Below are positions 56,313 through 64,000 of a stretch of DNA of 64,000 nucleotides, one piece after another. A program made the translations under genes and the position numbers. The stretch's first letter is position 1; every line of letters begins with the position of its first letter. The notes under the pieces were generated by a model. The model made no database searches, was not told where the DNA came from, and saw nothing but the letters and a program-made list of their open reading frames with translations. The DNA comes from Vishniacozyma victoriae (Eukaryota; Basidiomycota; Tremellomycetes; Tremellales; Bulleribasidiaceae), in NCBI GenBank assembly GCA_017654735.1, contig JADPYG010000088.1, positions 4,712,001 through 4,776,000 on the forward strand. The letters are read 5' to 3'.

Positions 56313-57527
56313 CTAGTCGTATAAATCATCATTCTCATTCTGACCTTCTTCACTTTCCAATTCTATATCACTTTCATCGTCCGATACTTCGTATGTGTTC
56401 CCTCCTCCTTCTTCTTCCTCCTCGAATTCCGACTGGAGGGTATGAGCGGGTACATATCCTTCTGCTTGTAGTCTCGAAATGATTGTTTCTTGGATCAAGA
56501 CCCCTATCCTATCAGATGACAACGTAATGTAAGACAGGGAAGACATACCAAGAGTCAGGAGAGCGGAACCGTCTAGGGCGAGGTACATATCCTTTAATTT
56601 CCGCTTTCCATGCTGACCACCCCTCTTCCGCGGTCCCGTCTCTACCTCACTTTCGTCATCACCAGACCCATTCCCATTCTCATTCCCCTCTTCTCTATCA
56701 TTATTACTACCCCTCGCCACTTGATTGGACCCATATTCCGATCCAGACTCTTCGTCTGGTACCCTATCCACTTCCCTTATCGGAGTATTTGGCCTGGACA
56801 TTGATCTAATTTTACCTGGCCCATGGCGTATTCGCTTATACGGTTCGAGTAAGAGATTGTTGGCCGTGTAATATCGACTTGAATACGATTGGAGGGATTG
56901 TAGTAGATCCTTCATGTCAGCTCCCAGTTCTACTGACGAGTTGAGGTAGAGATACATCATTAGGTACATCGGGAACATCATCCCAGTCCAAGTCGAGTAA
57001 AGGGTCCAGAGCCGGTGTTGACCAACCACTTCCACTCCTCGAGATACCTACCTCATTAGCTTACTTGCGTGAAAAGACTTACCATCTCGGTAACTTAGTT
57101 GATTCGTCCCCCATCCTAGACTAAGTAACGAGTTTGACGCTTCCAATGCCTCAAACCTCTCTTTCTGCCTTTCTCGTTTCGTTTCCCAAGCTTTTAAAGC
57201 TGCTGCTTGATATAGTGGATTCTTGTCTTTCCTTCTACCTTCTTGCTCTTTCTTCTTGCCCTTGTCCTTTCCTTTACTTGGCGATATCGGAGCACTAGTC
57301 TCCGAGGATTCGATCAATTCGCCATTCTCGGTTACAGGGGCGTATCCACGCGAAGGGCCTGGCTGTGATGGTTCCGGCTTGATCGCTCGTGGATAAGGCT
57401 CAACCTCTGGCGCGAGGTATATTGATTCTTTGGCGTGATTGTATTTACGCCTCTTTCTCGCTCGATGTCGAGGCCGCGTGGCATCATCGTTAGGAGCTAC
57501 TGAAGCCTGGGTGGGCGGGATTGACAT
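56313..57527 (-). CDS. Unrecognised nuclear-type protein
   Basis: Minus-strand gene starting MSIPPTQASVAP. The N-terminus has a basic cluster RHRARKRRKYNHAK (likely nuclear signal), a low-complexity region and a lysine-rich coiled-coil-like stretch. A second exon starts GISRSGSGWSTPALDP. The frame shift between exons is best explained by a 46-bp intron ending near 56917 (GTATCT donor, GCTGAC branch). A third exon has YYTANNLLLEPYKRIR and MYLALDGSALLTLG, then an in-frame 45-bp intron and VLIQETIISRLQAEGY, followed by a very acidic C-terminus. The ALDGSALLTLGVLIQE stretch may be conserved, but I cannot name a family. Position and charge suggest a transcription-related factor. Confidence 0.5.
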
Positions 57528-57677
57528 GTCAGCGGGTTGACATTGCTATAACAAGAGAGAGAGAGAGAGTGACGATAAACGGTTCATCAACAACTTTTGA
57601 TTTTAAGGCACATTATTCTGAAATTTCAATGACGGGATATCAAGGTGGATTTGAGTCTGTATCATATATCATCAAGA

Positions 57678-59040
57678 ATGTCCGCTTCAGCCAGTCAAGT
57701 AGGAGGAGTGGAACTTCCAGAAGAACTCATTCATTTGGGTTTAGCTCTACTCGAAGCATCGCGAAGTGCCGATATTGAAACTATTAAAGCCATACTCGAA
57801 AAAGGTGCTCCGGCATGGTATCAGGATCAAGCTTTGGGTTGGTCATGTCTCCATTACGGGGCTGAGAGACGTGATCCGGAACTACTCCGGGTGTTGTTGT
57901 CTGGGGGAGCGGTTTGGAATGCTGTTGATAAATGGGGAAGAACAGCTGGGGAGATCAGTCTGAGTTTAGGAGATAGGGAGGGATGGGAAGTCATCAGGAA
58001 TGAAGGTGTAAGGTCTGGTACGTCGTCCCCGTGACGCAAGAGAGGGAGTGCTGATAACAGAAATGTTACATCACGCTATGAAAGGTGCAACTGGGGGAGA
58101 TGCGAATATGACCCTGCGAGCCGAGGACGATTCATCAGCAGGAGATAATCTCGCTTTCCTCAAATCAAAGTTGGTCTGGGATATGGGACAAGATGGGAAA
58201 GAGAGGGTACTAGATGCTGATGGCAACGGTGTAATGATGGGCTGGGAAGAACCACTCAGTCAGTCTTACTGTCTTCTTATGGAAGGTAGCTGATAGCCAG
58301 TGCAAGAGCATGTTAGACTGATGACTGAATCCCACCCCGACGCTCAGGAGGGTGGAAGTGGAATATCAGTCCTGAATGTAGGATACGGTCTCGGTATCGT
58401 ACGTCCCTCTCCCCTTCCACTTCAGCGCTGACATATGTAGGTAGACCGTATATTCCAAAACGCATCCCCAAAACCAATCCATCATACTATCATCGAAGCT
58501 CATCCCCAAGTCCTAGCCCACCTCAGGGAACAAGGAGTAGATAAATGGCCTGGAGTACGTATATTAGAAGGAAGATGGCAGGATGTTCTGAGTCCTGAAA
58601 ATATCGGGGGGGTATTGGAGGGTACACCGGATAGTGCTGGATTTGATGCTGTTTTCGTTGACACCTTTGCTGAGGGGTATGAGGGTGAGTCGATCCCATA
58701 TTGGAGATGGCGGGTGGCTGATGATAGATTTGAAAGCTTTCTTTGAGATTCTGTTGGATATACTGGAACCTGAAAATGGGGTGTTTTCATTCTGGAACGG
58801 TCTAGGAGCGACGAGTAAGTCTCTCGTTTTGGATTAAGATTAATGCTGATGATAGATCCGACGATATACTCTGTAGCATCAGCTCTAGCAGAACTACATC
58901 TCGAAGATGTAGGCTTAAATGTAAACTGGCACGATGTCCCGATATCAGAGAGTCTAAGGGAAGAAGTCTGGAAAGGAGTCAGGAGACGATATTGGGAATT
59001 ACCTAGTTATAGGTTACCAATTGCCCGTATGGGTTTATAG
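57678..59040 (+). CDS. RMT2: Protein arginine N5-methyltransferase Rmt2
   Basis: Exons begin at 57678 ([10 protein letters not shown]) and run through several short introns. An ankyrin-like N-terminal pair ([21 protein letters not shown], then [15 protein letters not shown]) is followed by the connector MGWEEPL. The SAM-dependent fold comes next: [18 protein letters not shown] (motif I), [15 protein letters not shown] (acidic motif), [28 protein letters not shown] and the C-terminal [10 protein letters not shown] block ending LPIARMGL. Ankyrins followed by this methyltransferase type identify Rmt2, which modifies the delta nitrogen of arginine on ribosomal protein Rpl12. Confidence 0.92.
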
Positions 59041-59073
59041 CACCGGACTATTTAATGATGAATTGTATACGAT

Positions 59074-60577
59074 CTAGTCCATTTTCCATCTACTTGCGTT
59101 ATCGATATCGTCGTCTGCTTCTAGTAGTAATTCTAGAGACCAGGTTGCTAGGAAGATGGTGATGTTTACCCATCTCCACCATGTTTGGGAGCCTGCATCC
59201 AGTACTATCTCGTCAGCTGCATTACCAGACAAGTGATAAGGTGGGAACGTACGGAGAAGATGTGTATAGACTGCTATGAGGATAGCGCGTCTATAAGCCA
59301 ATACCACCGTAGTCGGTCTCATACTCTGCCAAATTAGCTCCTGTCGTCAAGGGCACAGGGACTCACCATCGGTTCCTCCCCTAAGCTCCTGCCGTCCCAG
59401 AAAGATCCTGGCCTCGTCTCATCACTCATCCCATCATCATACCCCATCGAATTCTTCCTAATCGCAGGTATAATCCTAGCAGCGAAATGTAAGACCACCA
59501 CCCGGTATACCAGACTCAGTAGGAGGTGTGGGGGTAGGGTGAGGGCTATATCGGTTACACTGTCGAAGATACCACTTGCTGCGCGGGAGAATAAGCCTTG
59601 AACGGTCGTTTCGGGGAATGAGAGGGGTTTAGAGGGTGGGAAAGTCGCTGGGGAGGGGAGCCAGCCGGAACCATATGTCCGTGGTCTATCATCAGTATCA
59701 TACCTGTCTGTTTGAGTATGGGACTTACTCCATCTCGGCTTCGACTCCGGATAGCCAGGCCGAGTACTGCTAGTCAGCTGCCGTCGGTATTTCAGTTAAT
59801 ATTGTAGCTTACCACGACGTAAACAAAGACAAGACTCGTCTCTAGTACATTCGTCCGACGTAGTGTGAAGCCAATGAGAGATAGAAAGAGGACAGTAGTG
59901 AGTGCCGCACCAAGCATGAAAGCTGGAATTGACGATGCTGGTCCACTTGGGAATTCCTGTCTCGTTAGCTACTACCCTCACTTTGAAACTCACCATAATA
60001 ACCCCAGCAAGCCCTGCACAATACACCAAAGCAGCAGCGACCAGACCCAACAATTGTCTCCATTCTATTCCTTCTTCTTTCTCTTCTTCATCTGCCCATC
60101 CCTTTCCTACTTTCCCCACCACTTGGATCACTAGTAATGTCGAAATCCCCTCTGCCAGGGTAAACAACGGGCTGACCCATCTTAGGATGTTTGCGTAGAT
60201 GTAGGGTAAGACGTTTACTAAGACATGACTTCCACCATTTATGAGTCCTGTCGAGGAAGGTTCTGGTGGATGGAGGTAAAAGTATAGTGTGATCGCTATA
60301 CAGATTGTCGTAAAGAAAGGGGAGAGGATAGAGAGGAAAGCAACCAGTGGTGCTAGTGGTGTATTCTTTAGGAAGAGGCGGATGGTCGAATAGCAGAAAT
60401 GATGTATCGTTACCAATAGTGATAGTAGTAGGAATGAAGGTGCTCCTGGCTATCAGTACTGGTTTGCTACCGTGGAGGTGACATACCGAGGAGGTCGAGA
60501 GTCATGGGTAGAGCCAGGAAGATTTGGGCAAACGTCGCCGAGCCCCCCACTAGGCCTATCAACCTTGTCAAGACCAT
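59074..60577 (-). CDS. ICE2: Ice2-type ER membrane protein
   Basis: Minus-strand multi-exon gene, start MVLTRLIGLVGGSA. About ten hydrophobic helices are spread through the frame, for example TFAQIFLALPMTLDLL, APLVAFLSILSPFFTTICIAITLYFYL, LLGLVAAALVYCAGLAGVIM and TTVLFLSLIGFTLRRTNVLETSLVFVYVVYSAWLSG. The last is the characteristic LRRTNVLETSL core of the Ice2 family. A Pro-rich loop and IALTLPPHLLLSLVYRVVVLHFAARI follow. In yeast, Ice2 sits in the ER, helps shape cortical ER and links lipid droplets to membrane synthesis. Here it is convergent with Rmt2. The start is the first Met of the first exon, preceded by no other in-frame Met. Confidence 0.86.
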
Positions 60578-60726
60578 TTCGATATTATTGACACGCTAGG
60601 AGGTTGTATGGAGAGGTGAAATGATGTTATAAGCCCATAGTCAGATAAATGTAATTGATGAGTTGAAGAAGTTGGGGACGCGAGTTGACTTTGGTCAATT
60701 TCATACTTCTACACCCACTTTATTCA

Positions 60727-62585
60727 ATGCTACGACAGATTGCCTCAAGGTCGGCTCATGCCTCCCGGCAGCATCTCGTTCGATCGAGGATGCCTGTCCG
60801 ACGGGCCTATGCGACTAGTCCCATGCCTGGAGGGGACAAGACGGTTCGCCGAAACGCCCTTCTCGCCGGTGGATTACTAGCTACATCCGCCTTACTCTAT
60901 TACTACGAAGTCACCACCGCTGGACCTTCCGAAGCCCTCAATTCCCTCGTTACTGAATCATTCACAATCAAAGCTGGAGGAGAAAACCATACATTCACTC
61001 GATTACCAGCTGCCGAGGCCGAAATGAAACTTACCGCTCATCAGGAAACTCGAGATATCAACCGACCTGGAAATCCCGTGTTTAAAGTCGATAGAAGTTG
61101 GTTAGGGAGTAATGAACCATGTGAAGATCGGATGGCGGCTGATTTAGTCCCTAGAGATACTTTACCTGGAGGACCTAAAGTGGCAGGAAGGGAAGGAGCG
61201 AACGATATGCTATTTGCATCTGTACTAGATGGGCATGCTGGGGATGCTACTAGTATCTTGCTCTCGAGCGTACTACACCCCACCCTGAGTGTCGCTTTGG
61301 CGGGACTTCAGTCTGGAGATGTACCCAAGGCCACGGGCTGGAAAGCGGTTCTCGACTGGACAAACCCAATGAGCTGGATTGGAGGAAACGTTTGGACTCC
61401 AGCTAATATCGCTCAGACTATCCAGTCAGCGTAGGTCATCTTTCCCCGGTCCATGGACTCTCTGACATATAGGTTCACATCACTCGACCATAACATCTGT
61501 TTTGGCCCCCTAGAAAATCTCCCTAAACCCCAAGCTGCCGATCTAGCAGTGACCGAGGGCCCAACACCCGCTCAAACATTCATCGCCCTAGCCAAACCAG
61601 CAGTAGCAGGAGCATGCGCCATTAGCGCTCTCGTCGACTCGACCACAGATGGATTATATGTAGCCTCAGCAGGAGATTGTAGAGGAGTAGCAGGCTGGCA
61701 GAGGGAAGATGGGACTTGGAGATGTGATATCCTAAGTGAAGATCAGATGGGGGAGAACCCAAAGGAGATTGAACGGTGTGTGGAAGTAAAAAATGGCGCT
61801 AATGATAGAATGCGATCCGAGCATCCTGCTAGTGAGAGGGATCAGGTCATTCGAAGGGGAAGAGTCTTTGGTGGTTTACAACCTACAAGGGCATTCGGTG
61901 ATGCAGTATACAAGTGGAATCTAGAACAGGGTAATGCGTGAGTCCCAATCTCTCCCGTCGCAATCTCTCCTGGGACCCGAGCTGACTCACAGGGTAAACG
62001 AGATCTTTGAAGCAGAAGGTGAAAAGGGCCGAAAACAATCCAAATTAATCGCGACTCCACCATACGTAACAGCCCGACCAGACGTTTCATTCCGTAAAAT
62101 CCATCGACCTAATGAGAAACTCAGATTCGTAATCCTAGCAACAGATGGTTGTACGTCCCCTCGTCCCTATCTTGAGTAGTACTGACAAATAGTATGGGAT
62201 AGAATATCCTCAGAGGAAGCAGTCCTACTAATGGCCTCCTACTTAAACCCACCCCCTACCTCGGCAATCCCAAAAACTCACATGGTAGAACAATATCACT
62301 TGACCCCACCTATTGAACCTAGACCATACCCCGCCGACCCACTTCCTGCTAGTACCGACGAAAAGAAATTGGGATCATGGGTATTTGGTGATAAGAATGC
62401 TGCTACCCACCTCATCCGGAATTCATTGGCTGGAGGTGATGAGCAGAAGAGAGGGGAGTTGTTGAGTATACATGGTGAGGTTGCTAGGTGGTTGAGGGAT
62501 GATATCAGTGTTCAGTACGTCTCTGATTGTCCAAATTGATCCCCAGAGCTGATGACGCAGGGTCCTCTTCTTCGATGACAAGTAG
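60727..62585 (+). CDS. Mitochondrial PP2C-type protein phosphatase (Ptc5/PDP-like)
   Basis: Multi-exon gene. The start at 60727 gives MLRQIASRSAHASRQHLVRSR, an arginine-rich, acid-free mitochondrial presequence, followed by a membrane helix (ALLAGGLLATSALLYYY). An upstream in-frame Met at 60685 is less likely. PP2C metal-binding motifs: LFASVLDGHAGDATS (DGH), LYVASAGDCRGVAG, QPTRAFGDAVYKWN, FVILATDGLWD (formed across a splice) and RDDISVQVLFFDDK at the end (DD). The long inserts resemble pyruvate dehydrogenase phosphatase/Ptc5. Expected location: mitochondrial intermembrane space or matrix. The final exon starts after an intron ending at 62560. Confidence 0.9.
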
Positions 62586-62824
62586 ATAGTAGCCAGACAT
62601 GAACTCTATGCATATAATGGGGAAATCTCGCCCCAGGGCTAGCAAGACTCCATTGATACGCTCCAACTGTCTTGCCGCGTCTGCTGATACGAGATCCATG
62701 CAAGCGCCGAGCAGTCTGCCTCCGACATGAAGCCCAAGCATTACATCATATCCCATGAAAGCGGCGATGACGAACCAGCATCATGTCCTGCTGTGCAGGA
62801 GGATGGCCGACAAACAAAAAGTAA
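62586..62824. other. Intergenic between PP2C gene and tRNA
   Basis: 240 bases. A minus-strand frame is open here but has no conserved motifs or splice support, so no gene is called. Confidence 0.5.
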
Positions 62825-62914
62825 TACACTAAGAGGGAATCGAACCCCCCGCGAGTGCTGAACTCAACTGATAACAGATGGAAGGCGCTCATGTTACCAA
62901 TACACCATTAGTGT
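62825..62914 (-). tRNA. tRNA-Gly(UCC), intron-containing
   Basis: Minus strand: ACACTAA acceptor arm pairs perfectly with TTAGTGT; D stem GTGT/ACAT with GG in the loop; anticodon loop C-T-TCC-A with UCC at positions 34-36; T arm GGGGG-TTCGATT-CCCTC; discriminator A. A 19-base intron sits right after position 37, the standard place. One C-A mismatch lies in the anticodon stem. A TTTTTG run follows as RNA polymerase III terminator. Confidence 0.9.
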
Positions 62915-63320
62915 CACGTGTTCGTGTCTCTGCCCCCACAACGGGGGATATAAAGGGCCTGGGCGCGTGCAGGCCCTATCGCAAAGTCAATCGACGCTGC
63001 TGTGACGGCAATGGCTTGTAAGAGAGTATAGCAGCTCCATGTGAGCTGTAGTGACTGTTGGCTATCGAAGAAGGCAAAAATCATCACCTCTAAACTCAGC
63101 CAGAGCGTCACTGCAAGCGAGGTTTCAAGACACCATGCTTTCATCAGATTCACTCTTGCCTTGAGCTCTCGGCTACTCGACAGTCCCCTTCTCTCTCTCA
63201 GCCAGCTTCATTCTTTATTTGTCAAGAAAAACAACACTCCATCTTCAAAGCTCCTCCCTAGGATCCTAGGCGAGCAGGACGTCGCCTGTGACAGGCCAAA
63301 AGTAAGACAAGCAAAAGATA
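62915..63320. other. Spacer between the two tRNA genes
   Basis: About 400 bases. A GGGCCTG...CAGGCCC inverted repeat lies near 62955-62976. The open frame on the plus strand is not supported by any motif. No gene seen. Confidence 0.5.
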
Positions 63321-63412
63321 TACACTAAGAGGGAGTCGAACCCCCCGCGAGTGCTGGACTCAGTCGGTAACTAGACTGGAAGGCGCTCATGTTACCGATA
63401 CACCATTAGTGT
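63321..63412 (-). tRNA. tRNA-Gly(UCC), intron-containing, second copy
   Basis: Same structure as the tRNA at 62825-62914, and the mature part is 71 bases in both. The differences are one base in the D loop, one in the T loop, and a 21-base intron of different sequence after position 37. Discriminator A, followed by a TTTT terminator a few bases later on the minus strand. Confidence 0.9.
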
Positions 63413-63573
63413 TTCGCGTTCATTGGCTTGAAACCCTGTGAACGGTTATAATATATACCCCAGATCTCCCCTGGGCTTGAGTGCACCTGTGCCTAGATCT
63501 CACATGTTCAGAGCAGGTGTTCAAAAACAGCTCCAACGTCTTGATTTCACTTGTATTTCCCCCCATTCCCGAA

Positions 63574-64000
63574 ATGAACTTAACGACCCCCGTGACCCCT
63601 TCCACTGGCTCTGATCTGGATTTGAAGGTCTCGACGAAACCGGTTCTCGATCGACATACCATCGCTCAACGTATATGCTCCGGCGAGCTCCTCTTCATCT
63701 ACCACTCTCTAGTAATAAACGCGTCGGCATGGTCAGCTAAGCACCCGGGAGGTGTACTTGCTATTCTCCACTTCGTTGGACGTGATGCAACAGACGAGGT
63801 CGAAGCGTATCATTCGACTGAAGCGATCGCTCGACTTAGAAAATACGCGATAGGGAGAGTGGAGTACGATGATGAGATCGGATGGGCTGCCCTCACACCT
63901 CCCATCGCCCTTGGGTTGATCCGACATCCGAACGGGGTGAAGGGCGATTGGAAAAGGGAAGGTGCTGTACGCCTAGCCGGTGGTGTTGATGATGGGCCTA
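63574..64000 (+). CDS. Cytochrome-b5-domain sphingolipid desaturase-like, partial
   Basis: The gene runs off the right edge of the window; 142 codons are visible, starting MNLTTPVTPSTGSD. The cytochrome b5 fold is clear: ICSGELLFIYHSLVINAS and then WSAKHPGGVLAILHFVGRD, with the first haem-ligand His in HPGG and the second in EAYHS. The phrase HPGG-LAILHFVGRDATDE is typical of delta-8 sphingolipid desaturases, which carry an N-terminal cytochrome b5 followed by a membrane desaturase with histidine boxes. Those boxes would lie beyond the edge, so the catalytic part is inferred, not seen. ER membrane enzyme expected. Confidence 0.78.
   Translation, partial: MNLTTPVTPSTGSDLDLKVSTKPVLDRHTIAQRICSGELLFIYHSLVINASAWSAKHPGGVLAILHFVGRDATDEVEAYHSTEAIARLRKYAIGRVEYDDEIGWAALTPPIALGLIRHPNGVKGDWKREGAVRLAGGVDDGP

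Noticed and set aside
62505..62756. Minus frame overlapping the last exon of the PP2C gene
   Set aside because: It is antisense to a well-supported exon and has no family motif or splice partner.

Overview
The window looks like nuclear chromosomal DNA of a basidiomycete yeast, most likely a tremellomycete (Cryptococcus/Kwoniella-like). Almost every gene is cut by many short introns (typically 41-60 bp, GT-AG or occasionally GC-AG). The introns carry CTGAC/CTGAT/CTAAC branch points 6-15 bases before the AG. Genes are closely packed on both strands, and the protein set is typical of that group. No bacterial, viral or recognisable transposon gene was seen. Gene models below were read by hand from splice signals and reading-frame continuity; exon borders are given where I worked them out.

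Left part (1-23,100) looks like an accessory or nutrient-use region. The first 3.2 kb has no convincing gene but holds old duplicated segments. Then come two small secreted or cell-wall proteins (3.2-5.0 kb). Two divergent pairs follow: a Zn2Cys6 regulator facing a short-chain dehydrogenase, and a DUF1772-like membrane protein facing a second Zn2Cys6 regulator. After these come an acyl-protein thioesterase, a GH38 alpha-mannosidase divergent from an MFS sugar transporter, and a dicarboxylate/amino-acid (DAACS) symporter. A ~200-bp non-coding tandem duplication lies upstream of the symporter.

Middle part (23,100-43,900): an F-box/WD40 protein, an Rds1-type ferritin-like secreted protein, V-ATPase subunit d, a kelch protein, a Nepro/Rmp1-like protein and a non-RD protein kinase. 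These are followed by a tandem array of three related genes of a family I cannot name (36,962-42,686). The central gene has an N-terminal module, a ubiquitin-like segment and a C-terminal module. The right copy keeps only the first two modules. The left copy keeps only the last and carries a Trp-to-stop change. This array is the best candidate in the window for an undescribed system.

Right part (43,900-64,000) is mostly housekeeping: an HMG-box protein with glutamine tracts and upstream ORFs, an importin-13-like karyopherin, a tentative Mediator subunit, APC/C subunit Apc11 with an acidic tail, an Akr1-type ankyrin/DHHC palmitoyltransferase, an unknown nuclear-type protein, Rmt2 arginine methyltransferase, an Ice2 ER protein and a mitochondrial PP2C phosphatase. 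Two intron-containing tRNA-Gly(UCC) genes follow, and the window ends inside a cytochrome-b5/sphingolipid desaturase-like gene.
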